48,683 bases of DNA from Actinomadura sp. KC06 (GTDB lineage Bacteria > Actinomycetota > Actinomycetes > Streptosporangiales > Streptosporangiaceae), in NCBI RefSeq assembly GCF_004348735.1, contig NZ_SMKT01000056.1:1-48683 (forward strand), in the 5' to 3' direction. This document shows positions 31,552 through 40,335 of the stretch, in pieces. A program made the position numbers and the translations under genes. The notes under the pieces were generated by a model. That model did not search any database and was not told where the DNA came from. It saw nothing but the letters and a program-made list of their open reading frames with translations. Every line of letters starts with the position of its first letter. Position 1 is the stretch's first letter.

Positions 31552-33174
31552 GTGACGTCCGATGACAAGGCCCGGACCGGACCCGGTCCCGCGGGGTTCG
31601 GCCCTGCCGTGGCGCACCACGCGTGGCGGCTGTCCGGCCGGATCGTAGCGGGAGTGGGCCAGCTGCTGCTGTGGATCCTCACCGGGATCGGCACCCTGCT
31701 GCGTCCGCTGGCGGTGCGCCTCGTCGCGCGGCTGAACGGCAACGCCGGACGGCGTCTGCCGCCTGGTATGCCGGGTTCCGCCGTCCCGGACGGGACGACC
31801 GCGCCCCTGCCCCGCTGGATCAACACCTGGCGCGAGGTCGTCGGCTCCTGGTACTTCGCGCCGCTGACCGGGCTCGCCCTCACCATCGCCGCGCTCGCCG
31901 AGTTGGCGCCGCGCGCCGACTCGCCGCTCAGCCTCGCGGGCGGGTTCGCGGTCGCGTCCACGCTCCCGCTCGGCTGGCGGCGCGAGAACCTGCGCCCGGT
32001 CGCGGCCATCGTGCTCGGCGCGGTCGCGGCGAGCCTGCTCACCGGGCAGATCCTCCTGGTCACCACAGGCTTCGCGGCCCTGTACACGCTGTACGCGCTG
32101 GGACGGCAGCTGCCCCGCCAGTCCACCGGCGTCCTCGCGGTCGGCAGCGTGGTCACGCTCGCGGTCGTCTACCTGGCCACCTCGACGCTGGACGACGTCC
32201 CGTGGCCGGCCGTCTTCATCGCCGTCCTGGCCGCCATCGGGCTCGGCGACGCGCGCCGCGTCGTGGAGTCCGCCAGCCAGACCGAGGCGAAGGCGGCCGA
32301 GCGCACCAACGAGACCCTGACCCGGCTCACGGCCGTCCAGCGGGAGCAGGCGGTGATGCGGGAGCGGGCCCGCATCGCCCGCGAGCTGCACGACGTCGTC
32401 GCGCACTCCGTCTCCATGATCGCGGTGCAGGCGGAGACGGCCCCGTACACGATGGAGAACCTGTCGCCCGAGGCCCGCGCCGGCTACACCGAGATCGCCA
32501 AGACCGCGCGGGAGGCGCTGGTGGAGATGCGGCGGCTGCTCAGCGTGCTGCGCGCCGACGCGAAACCGGAACCGGACGCGGCCAACTCCCCGCAGCCGCG
32601 CCTGGACCGGCTGCCCGACCTGATCGAGCAGCACCGCGGCGCGGGCGGCCACGTCGACCTCGCCGTGCACGGCGACCCGCGCATGCTGTCGACGACGGTG
32701 GAGCTGTCGGCGTACCGGATCGTCCAGGAGGCGCTGACGAACGCGCGGCGGCACGCGCCGGGGGCGGGGGTCCGCGTCGACCTGACGTTCATGCCCGACC
32801 GGCTGGCGGTCCGCGTGCACGACAGCGGGGCGTCGGGGCCCGGGCCGTCCCAGACCAGGGTGCTGAACCGCGACGACCCCGCGTCCCGTACCGCCGTGCT
32901 GGACGACCCCGCCGGGGCCACGGCCGTGGACGCCGGGCACACCCGCTTGGAGACGCCGGGGGCGAGCGCCTCGCAAGAGCAAGGTGGCCTACACGGGTCG
33001 GGTGGCGGACATGGCCTCGTCGGGATGCGGGAACGTGCGACCATGCTGGGCGGGCGGTTCTCCGCCGGCCCGGCCGAACAGGGCGGGTTCCTGGTGGAGG
33101 CCGAGCTTCCGCTGACGAGGGAAGGGAATTCCACCCGTGGACACGGCTCCGAGGCGCCTCCCGGCGGCGCCTGA
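31552..33174 (+). CDS. NarL-type sensor histidine kinase
   Basis: This 540-aa kinase has a disordered N-terminus, about five TM helices (105-235), the HisKA_3 dimerisation segment RARIARELHDVVAHSVSMI with phospho-acceptor His280, an N-box (EALTNARRHAPGA, about 388-400), and the ATP lid end GHGLVGMRERA (about 483). Between VHDSG and GHGLVGM lie about 60 extra residues of low complexity where most relatives have a short loop. It should phosphorylate the response regulator encoded 48 nt downstream. The signal is unknown. GTG 31552 has a weak RBS. The structured RNA upstream may regulate it. Confidence 0.92.
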   Translation: MTSDDKARTGPGPAGFGPAVAHHAWRLSGRIVAGVGQLLLWILTGIGTLLRPLAVRLVARLNGNAGRRLPPGMPGSAVPDGTTAPLPRWINTWREVVGSWYFAPLTGLALTIAALAELAPRADSPLSLAGGFAVASTLPLGWRRENLRPVAAIVLGAVAASLLTGQILLVTTGFAALYTLYALGRQLPRQSTGVLAVGSVVTLAVVYLATSTLDDVPWPAVFIAVLAAIGLGDARRVVESASQTEAKAAERTNETLTRLTAVQREQAVMRERARIARELHDVVAHSVSMIAVQAETAPYTMENLSPEARAGYTEIAKTAREALVEMRRLLSVLRADAKPEPDAANSPQPRLDRLPDLIEQHRGAGGHVDLAVHGDPRMLSTTVELSAYRIVQEALTNARRHAPGAGVRVDLTFMPDRLAVRVHDSGASGPGPSQTRVLNRDDPASRTAVLDDPAGATAVDAGHTRLETPGASASQEQGGLHGSGGGHGLVGMRERATMLGGRFSAGPAEQGGFLVEAELPLTREGNSTRGHGSEAPPGGA

Positions 33175-33222
33175 CCCCGTCATCGCCATCGACCCCATCG
33201 GCGAGCCCGCGAGGCGGCGGCG

Positions 33223-33897
33223 GTGATCAACGTGCTGATCGTCGACGACCAGACGATCGTCCGGGCCGGGTTCGCGGCGCTGCTCGCCGCGCAGGACGAC
33301 ATCACCGTCATCGGCGAGGCGGGCGACGGGCGCGAGGCCGTCCGGATCGCCGAGCGCAGCCGTCCCGACGTCGTCGTCATGGACATCCGGATGCCCGGCA
33401 TGGACGGCATCGAGGCCACCCGGCGCATCCTGTCCCTGCCCGGCTCCGAGAACGTCCGGGTGCTGGTGCTGACGACGTTCGACGTGGACGAGTACGTCTA
33501 CGAGGCGCTCGCCGTCGGCGCCAGCGGCTTCCTGCTGAAGGACGCCACCGCCGACGAGCTCGTGTCCGCCGTCCGGGTCGTGGCGCGCGGCGACTCCCTC
33601 CTCGCCCCGCAGGTCACCGGGCGCCTTATCCGCGAGTTCACCAAGCAGCGGCGCAACAAGCCGCAGGCGCCGTCGGAGCTGTCCACGCTGACGGCGCGGG
33701 AGACGGAGGTGCTCGTCCTGATCGCGGGAGGGCTGTCCAACGGCGAGATCGCGGCGCGGCTTGTCGTCAGCGAGCACACCGTGAAAACGCACGTGGCCCG
33801 GGTCTTCACCAAGCTCGGCCTGCGCGACCGCGCACAGGCGGTCATGCTCGCGTACGAGTACGGCGTCGTCGTCCCAGGCGAGAACGCCCCCGGCTGA
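33223..33897 (+). CDS. NarL/LuxR-family response regulator
   Basis: This 224-aa regulator has a receiver domain with the acidic pocket VDDQ (8-10), phospho-acceptor Asp54 in VVVMDIRMPG, Thr in LTTFD and Lys in FLLKD, followed by a LuxR helix-turn-helix (LTARETEVLVLIAGGLSNGEIAARL, then VSEHTVKTHVARVFTKLG). It is partnered with the kinase just upstream. GTG 33223 follows a GAGGCGGCG stretch. It converges with the MerR gene across a 30-nt gap. Confidence 0.95.
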   Translation: MINVLIVDDQTIVRAGFAALLAAQDDITVIGEAGDGREAVRIAERSRPDVVVMDIRMPGMDGIEATRRILSLPGSENVRVLVLTTFDVDEYVYEALAVGASGFLLKDATADELVSAVRVVARGDSLLAPQVTGRLIREFTKQRRNKPQAPSELSTLTARETEVLVLIAGGLSNGEIAARLVVSEHTVKTHVARVFTKLGLRDRAQAVMLAYEYGVVVPGENAPG

Positions 33898-33927
33898 CCC
33901 CGGCTGCGGCTCACGCCGGCCCGGCGG

Positions 33928-34281
33928 TCACCGGCGGCGGAGCAGCCGCATCGCCTTCTCCTTCTCGAAGTCGAGCGCGCGGGTCGGCGGGGCGGACAGC
34001 CGCCCGATGCGTTCGCCCAGCTCGCGGACGTGCGCCTGCACCTGCGGCTCGGCCAGGACGCGCAGCCCGAACGCCAGCTCCGCCGGGCCGATGTCGTAGC
34101 GCTTCTCCAGCGCGAGGGCGAGCGCGACGGCCCGCAGCTCGGCGTCGCCGAACCGGCGGTGGCCGCCGCCGCGCCTGGCCAGCGCCGCCTCCCGGGTGAC
34201 GGGCAGCAGCCCGAGGGCCTCGCGGTAGCGGAGCATGCGGGGCGAGGTGCCGAGCCGCCGGGCGGCCTCCGTGATGCGCAT
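33928..34281 (-). CDS. MerR-family transcriptional regulator
   Basis: This 117-aa protein starts with the MerR winged helix MRITEAARRLGTSPRMLRYREALGLL and then GGGHRRFGDAELRAVALALALEKRY, followed by a coiled-coil dimer helix. There is no C-terminal metal-binding cysteine cluster or ligand domain, so the effector is not evident. It diverges from ahcY, and a palindrome in the gap is a likely operator. The spacing CAGAAT-N6-ATG suggests a leaderless start. Confidence 0.9.
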   Translation of the reverse strand: MRITEAARRLGTSPRMLRYREALGLLPVTREAALARRGGGHRRFGDAELRAVALALALEKRYDIGPAELAFGLRVLAEPQVQAHVRELGERIGRLSAPPTRALDFEKEKAMRLLRRR

Positions 34282-34293
34282 GAGCCGATTCTG

Positions 34294-34354
34294 ACAAATT
34301 TGTGTTAGAAAGTCGCCTCCGACCGTGCCTGCGGCCGGTCGCCGCCCTTAGACT
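34294..34354. promoter_or_regulatory. merR-ahcY divergent control region
   Basis: ACAAATTTGT (34294-34303) is a perfect 10-bp AT-rich palindrome 13 nt upstream of the merR start, standing out in very GC-rich DNA. TAGACT (34349-34354) is a -10 candidate for ahcY, whose ATG at 34414 has AAGGAG as RBS. I saw no match to the SAH riboswitch in the 132-nt gap. Confidence 0.45.
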
Positions 34355-34413
34355 CGCGGACGTCACCTCGCGTACCGACCCGCCATCCGCGCGGACCAAG
34401 GAGCAACGAAAGC

Positions 34414-35844
<1,431 letters not shown>

Positions 35845-36032
35845 GTTCATTGCATTCCTCTCCTCCTTCGGCCCTGGCGGGCCTCCATCGTCGAGAAACG
35901 CGGCGATCGCTAGCATCGCTTCGACTCGCCTGGCGGCTCGCTGCGCGATCGGTTTCTCGCTTCGCTTGAAACCGGCTTCGCACGCGATCGCGACGATTTC
36001 GGTCGTTGCGTGGTCGCGGCGGTGGCTGAGGT
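35845..36032 (+). repeat. Dispersed intergenic repeat, copy A
   Basis: This copy of about 188 nt is closely similar along its length to 40144-40333, including 26 identical bases at 35925-35950. It begins right after the ahcY stop. Hairpins: GGCCC-TGGC-GGGCC (35870-35883), GATCGC/GCGATC flanking the core, and CGGTTTC/GAAACCG (35950-35974). The two terminal hairpins differ in sequence from copy B yet stay paired. Strand is nominal. Confidence 0.8.
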
Positions 36033-36049
36033 ATGTGTGGATGCGGGTA

Positions 36050-36087
36050 CTGCCGGGCGGGTGCCGACCCGTCCGGCAGCCGCCTTT
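36050..36087 (+). terminator. Strong terminator/attenuator just before the second SAHH gene
   Basis: CTGCCGGGCGGGT pairs with ACCCGTCCGGCAG (36050-36062/36067-36079, one G-U pair, GCCG loop) and is followed by TTTT at 36084-36087. The RBS GAGGGG and ATG 36100 follow immediately. It may end ahcY readthrough or attenuate the SAHH paralogue. Confidence 0.65.
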
Positions 36088-36099
36088 TGAGGGGCGCGG

Positions 36100-37356
36100 A
36101 TGAGCGATATTGCGGACGCTTCGCTGGCGTATGAGGGCGTCAAGCGGATCGAGTGGGCCGACCGGAGCATGCCCGTGCTGCGCCAGATCCGGGAGCGGTT
36201 CGCTGACGAACGTCCTCTGGACGGGCTGAAGGTCGCCGCGTGCATGCACATCACGACCGAGACGGCGGGGCTCATCCGGACGCTCCAGGCGGGCGGTGCG
36301 AGTGTCGCGCTCGCGGCGTCCAATCCCCTGTCGACGCAGGACGACACGGCGGCTGCGCTCGTCCAGGAGTACGGCGCGGAGGTCTTCGCCCGCGCGGGAA
36401 CCGACCGCGAGGGTTATTACGCGCACATCCACCAGGCATTGGAGACGGGGCCCGACCTCGTCCTGGACGACGGTTGCGACCTGGTCAACACGCTGCACAT
36501 CGACCGCACCGACCTGCTCGGCACGGTCAAGGCGGGGTGCGAGCAGACGACCACCGGTGTCATCCGTCTGCATCAGATGGCGCTTGAAGGCGCGCTGCGT
36601 TTTCCCATGGTCGCGGTGAACGACACCGACACCAAGCACATGTTCGACAACCGCTACGGCACGGGCCAATCGACCCTGGACGGCATCATCCGTGCGACCA
36701 ACACGCTCCTAGCGGGCAAGACGGTCGTCATCGCGGGCTTCGGTTTCTGCGGGCGCGGCCTGGCCGAACGGGCTCGCGGACTAGGGGCTCGGGTCGTCAT
36801 CACCGAAATCGACCCTGTGAAGGCGCTCGATGCGGCGTTGCAGGGTTTCGCCGTCCAGCCCATGGCAGAGGCGGCCGTGAACGGCGATGTCTTCATCACC
36901 GTCACGGGAAACCGTGATGTCGTTAACGGGGAGCATCTCGCCGTTATGAAAGACGGCGCGATCCTCGCGAACTCCGGGCACTTCGATGTCGAGATCGACG
37001 TTCGCGCGCTGAGCGATATGGCCGTCGAAGTGCATAGCGGCAGCCGTCCGCAGACCGCCGAGTACGTCCTGGCCGACGGGCGGCGCCTCGTCCTCCTCGC
37101 GGAGGGTCGCCTCGTCAACCTGGCGGCCGCCGAGGGGCACCCGGCGGCCGTGATGGACATGTCGTTCGCCGACCAGGCCCTCACGTGCGCGTGGCTAGCG
37201 ACGGCCCATTCGACGCTGTCCGCGGCCGTCCACGACGTCCCGAAGGACATTGACACCGAGGTCGCCCGCCTGAAGCTGGCGTCGATGTCCATCTCCATCG
37301 ACCGGCTCACCCAGGACCAGGAGGACTATCTGCACTCCTGGCGTCTCGGGTCCTGA
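36100..37356 (+). CDS. Short-form (archaeal/Thermotoga-like) adenosylhomocysteinase paralogue
   Basis: This 418-aa SAHH-family protein keeps the catalytic core: CMHITTETAGLIRTL, EQTTTG (148-153), NDTDTKHMFDNRYGTGQS-like block (174-191), the NAD loop GFGFCGRG (213-220), and NSGHFDVEID. It lacks both the roughly 40-residue insert and the C-terminal KPDHYRY tail of the neighbouring AhcY, ending instead ...HSWRLGS, as archaeal and thermophile short forms do. Some archaeal relatives prefer S-inosylhomocysteine, so the substrate may differ from that of AhcY (inference). ATG 36100 follows GAGGGG. The next gene starts 3 nt after its stop. Confidence 0.9.
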   Translation: MSDIADASLAYEGVKRIEWADRSMPVLRQIRERFADERPLDGLKVAACMHITTETAGLIRTLQAGGASVALAASNPLSTQDDTAAALVQEYGAEVFARAGTDREGYYAHIHQALETGPDLVLDDGCDLVNTLHIDRTDLLGTVKAGCEQTTTGVIRLHQMALEGALRFPMVAVNDTDTKHMFDNRYGTGQSTLDGIIRATNTLLAGKTVVIAGFGFCGRGLAERARGLGARVVITEIDPVKALDAALQGFAVQPMAEAAVNGDVFITVTGNRDVVNGEHLAVMKDGAILANSGHFDVEIDVRALSDMAVEVHSGSRPQTAEYVLADGRRLVLLAEGRLVNLAAAEGHPAAVMDMSFADQALTCAWLATAHSTLSAAVHDVPKDIDTEVARLKLASMSISIDRLTQDQEDYLHSWRLGS

Positions 37357-37359
37357 GCC

Positions 37360-37938
37360 GTGCCGTCCGGGACGTATCTGCACGCGGGCGAGGGCCTAGA
37401 GGAGCGATTCAAGTGCGCGCCGGGCCCGGGTGGCTGGCGCTACACATCCCAGCGCACGGACGACGTCCGCACGGACCTGGTCGTGGACGCGCGGTGGCGC
37501 CAGATCCGCGTCGAACTCGTCACCCCGACCTGGTGGGTCCGGGGCGGTGTGACGGGTCCCGAGGTCGCCTGGGTGCGCGCCGCCGGAGAGACGGGCACCG
37601 AACACTCCGAACGAGCGTCCGGCTTCATAGCCGAGTCACCCGGTTTCCTCATCGCCGTCGCCCGCTCCATGGAATTGGATGAGAACGCGCAGGACGACGT
37701 CCGTCTCGTCCAGTTGAGCGGTCCGTCCCTTTCGCCGCTCACCACTACCTGGCGCTGGCGGCGAGCGGGAACGTCCGTGTATGAGACCGAAACGGAGCCG
37801 CTCCCGGTCTCGCAGTACGAAGTCACGGACCTCTCCACAGGGGAAGTCGAAACCGTCCACCTGGCGGGCGACGTCGTTCTCGCCGCTCCGGGCATCGAAC
37901 TCACCGATCTGGAGTCTCCGCCCAACCTGCTGGGCTAG
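37360..37938 (+). CDS. Hypothetical protein
   Basis: This 192-aa soluble, Trp/Arg-rich and largely beta-strand protein (WRYTSQRTDDVRTDLVVDARWRQ, TPTWWVRGG, TTTWRWRRAG) has no motif I can name. The alternating strand pattern faintly recalls putative glycolipid-binding proteins, but I would not assign it. It begins 3 nt after the short-form SAHH, so it is co-transcribed and may act with it. The GTG start has no clear RBS, so translation is probably coupled. It converges with the RDD gene over 37 nt. Confidence 0.7.
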   Translation: MPSGTYLHAGEGLEERFKCAPGPGGWRYTSQRTDDVRTDLVVDARWRQIRVELVTPTWWVRGGVTGPEVAWVRAAGETGTEHSERASGFIAESPGFLIAVARSMELDENAQDDVRLVQLSGPSLSPLTTTWRWRRAGTSVYETETEPLPVSQYEVTDLSTGEVETVHLAGDVVLAAPGIELTDLESPPNLLG

Positions 37939-37975
37939 CGCAGTAGGTCACCGAATCGTCCGATCTGGCGGCGCG

Positions 37976-39070
37976 TTAGCGGGTGGGCGGGTACGGGCCC
38001 TGCGGCGGAGGTCCGGGCGGCGCCGTCCCAGGAGGCGGATACGGGCCGTTGGGGCCCAGACCCGGAGCCGGGTAGGCCCCGGACGGGTACGGGCCCTGAG
38101 CGGGTGGACGAGGGGCGTTCAGGACCTGCTGGTACGGCCCCGCGCCGTAGTCGGACGGCGGCAGGAACTGCGGCTGGCCCGGCACGGGAGCGCTGAACGG
38201 CGGCGGCGCCGGAGGGCCCTGCCGGGGCGGGCCGGACGGCGGCGGCCCGGCCATCGCCATCGCGGGGGCGGGCCCCGGGGCCCAGGCCGTCCAGCCGAGG
38301 CGCTGCATGCGGCGGGCGCGGCGCTGGGCGAGCCGCTGCTCCTCGCGGTGGCGGCGCTCGGCGAGGACGGCCGACAGCAGGATCTCCGGCCGGACGCCCG
38401 GCGGCGGAGGCGGGCTCACCACCGCGACGACCTGCGACGCGATCCGCTGCCCCAGCGAGTCGCGCACGTCCGGCAGCAGCTCCCAGAAGCGCGACAGGTA
38501 CTGCCGGGCGGTCATCGCCAGCTCGTCCGACAGCTGCGACAGCTCCAGCGAGCGGCCCCACCAGGCGAGCTGCGGCGGCATCACGGCCACCGGGCCGAAG
38601 AACGCCGAGGTCGGGACGCGTTCCTGGATGACGATCGTCCCGGCGAACAGGTCGCCGAGCCGCTTCCCGCGCCGGTTGCAGAACGAGGTGATCAGCGCGG
38701 GCGAGCCGTAGAACGTCCAGAACTCGATGACGCCCGCCAGCGCGCGCACGAGGGCCTGCCGGAACCGGATCGGCCCGCCGTCGTCGGCGACGACGCGGAG
38801 ACCCACGGCCATCTTGCCCAGCGTCCGTCCGCGCGACAGCGTCTCGAACACGCACGGATACCCGACGAGGACGGTCACGACGGCGAGGAGCGTCAGCCCT
38901 ATCGTCCACGCCTCGTCCGCGACGAGCGACGTCATGGCCGTGAAGTAGATGGCGATGTTGAGCAGCACCATCTGGAAGATCAGGTCGAGCAGTATGGCGC
39001 AGCCACGGCTGGCCAGGCGCGCGACCCTGATGTCGAGCGCGACGGCCTCGCCGGTGACGAGTTCGGCCAT
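37976..39070 (-). CDS. RDD family membrane protein
   Basis: This 364-aa protein has an N-terminal RDD domain (ASRGCAILLDLIFQ, TLGKMAVGLRVV, RGKRLGDLFAGTIVIQ) with about four TM helices, then a charged cytoplasmic region and a Pro/Gly-rich disordered tail of about 120 residues (PYPPPG-type repeats). ATG 39070 is preferred to TTG 39085 because GGAGGA lies 7 nt upstream of it. It diverges from the SpoIIM-like gene; the pair is the Rv3695/Rv3694c arrangement. Function is unknown. Confidence 0.88.
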   Translation of the reverse strand: MAELVTGEAVALDIRVARLASRGCAILLDLIFQMVLLNIAIYFTAMTSLVADEAWTIGLTLLAVVTVLVGYPCVFETLSRGRTLGKMAVGLRVVADDGGPIRFRQALVRALAGVIEFWTFYGSPALITSFCNRRGKRLGDLFAGTIVIQERVPTSAFFGPVAVMPPQLAWWGRSLELSQLSDELAMTARQYLSRFWELLPDVRDSLGQRIASQVVAVVSPPPPPGVRPEILLSAVLAERRHREEQRLAQRRARRMQRLGWTAWAPGPAPAMAMAGPPPSGPPRQGPPAPPPFSAPVPGQPQFLPPSDYGAGPYQQVLNAPRPPAQGPYPSGAYPAPGLGPNGPYPPPGTAPPGPPPQGPYPPTR

Positions 39071-39131
39071 GTCCTGGTCCTCCAATTGGCTGGGGTGCCG
39101 TCCATTTTGCCGGTTGGACGGAGCGAGGCGT

Positions 39132-39137
39132 TAGTCT
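39132..39137 (+). promoter_or_regulatory. -10 box for the SpoIIM-like gene
   Basis: TAGTCT ends 7 nt before GTG 39145 with no RBS between, a leaderless layout. Confidence 0.5.
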
Positions 39138-39144
39138 CCCTCGG

Positions 39145-40140
39145 GTGGACGTCGACGCCTATGTGGCCGCGCACAACGCCGACTGGCAGCGCCTGGAGTG
39201 GCTCATCAACCGCGGCCGCAGGCTGACCGGCGCGGAAGCCGACGAACTGGTCGAGCTCTACCAGCGGACGGCGACGCACCTGTCGGTCGTCCGTTCGAGC
39301 TCTCCCGACCCTCAGCTCGTAGGCCGGTTGTCCTCCCTCGTGGCACGAGCCAGGGCTGCGGTGGCCGGTGCTCAGGCCCCTCTCTGGCGGGACGTTACCC
39401 GCTTTGCGACCGTGTCGTTCCCAGCGGCCGCGTACAGGATGAAGTGGTGGTGGCTCGGCAACGCCGTCCTGGGCAATCTGCTAGCCCTGGCCCTGGCGAT
39501 ATGGGTCGTGCACAGCCCCGAAGTACAAGCGAGCATCGCGACACCGGACGAGATCCGCGAACTCGTCGAGCACGACTTCGCGAACTACTACACCGAGCAT
39601 TCGGCGTCGTCGTTCGCGTTCCAGGTGTGGGTCAACAACGCCTGGGTGTCGGCGATCGCGCTGATATTCGGCATCCTTCTCGGCATCCCCACCGTGTACG
39701 TCCTGCTGCTGAACCAGATCAACCTCGGCCTCACCGGCGGGCTGATGTTCGCCTACGGCAAGGGCGACGTGTTCTTCGGGCTGATCCTTCCGCACGGCCT
39801 CCTGGAACTCACCGCCGTCTATCTGGCGTGCGCCGGCGGCCTCAAACTCGGCTGGACGGTCATCGACCCGGGCCGCCGCCGTCGCGGCCAGGCCCTCGCA
39901 GAAGAGGGACGAGCCGCCGTCAGCATCGCTATCGGCCTCGTCGCCGTCCTGCTCGTGTCCGGCCTCATCGAAGGCTTCGTCACCGGCTGGGTGCACACCA
40001 CCTGGCTGCGCATCTCCATCGGCGTCGTCGCCGAGGTCGCGTTCCTCGCGTACGTGATCGTCCTAGGCCGCCGCGCCACCCGCCAGGGCGAAACCGGCGA
40101 CGCAGACCTACGACCCGACCTCGCCCCCGTCGCCGGATAG
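39145..40140 (+). CDS. Stage II sporulation protein M (SpoIIM)-like membrane protein
   Basis: This 331-aa protein has a soluble N-terminal helical region (1-100) and then about six TM helices. The SpoIIM/DUF95 signature is in the core: NNAWVSAIALIFGILLGIPTVYVLLLNQINLG and LPHGLLELTAVYLA. In Bacillus SpoIIM takes part in a peptidoglycan-remodelling engulfment complex. The actinobacterial relatives travel with RDD, DUF58 and MoxR genes, as here, and have no known role. It ends against repeat copy B. Confidence 0.88.
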   Translation: MDVDAYVAAHNADWQRLEWLINRGRRLTGAEADELVELYQRTATHLSVVRSSSPDPQLVGRLSSLVARARAAVAGAQAPLWRDVTRFATVSFPAAAYRMKWWWLGNAVLGNLLALALAIWVVHSPEVQASIATPDEIRELVEHDFANYYTEHSASSFAFQVWVNNAWVSAIALIFGILLGIPTVYVLLLNQINLGLTGGLMFAYGKGDVFFGLILPHGLLELTAVYLACAGGLKLGWTVIDPGRRRRGQALAEEGRAAVSIAIGLVAVLLVSGLIEGFVTGWVHTTWLRISIGVVAEVAFLAYVIVLGRRATRQGETGDADLRPDLAPVAG

Positions 40141-40143
40141 CGT

Positions 40144-40333
40144 GTTTATTGCAGCGCTCTCCTCCTTCGGGCGCTGGGCGCCCTCCATCGTCGAGCACTG
40201 CGCGCGATCGCTGCATCGCTTCGTCTCGCCTGGCGGCTCGCTGCGCGATCAGGTTTCTCGCAGGCTCGAAACCTGCCTTCGGACGCGATCGCAGGCGTTG
40301 AGGTTGTCGCGTGGTTGCGGCGTTGGCCGAGGT
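40144..40333 (+). repeat. Dispersed intergenic repeat, copy B
   Basis: This 190-nt relative of 35845-36032 fills the whole gap between two convergent genes, from 3 nt after the SpoIIM-like stop to 2 nt before the DUF58 stop. Its hairpins are GGGCGC-TGG-GCGCCC (40169-40183) and AGGTTTC/GAAACCT (40251-40274), the latter extendable by one C-G pair. Confidence 0.8.
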
Positions 40334-40335
40334 TC

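Noticed and set aside
34282..34413. SAH riboswitch upstream of ahcY
   Set aside because: I found no match to its conserved core; an ordinary promoter and RBS account for the gap.
40150..40330. Minus-strand gene inside repeat copy B
   Set aside because: No start or RBS; similar peptides in both copies follow from nucleotide similarity of the repeat.
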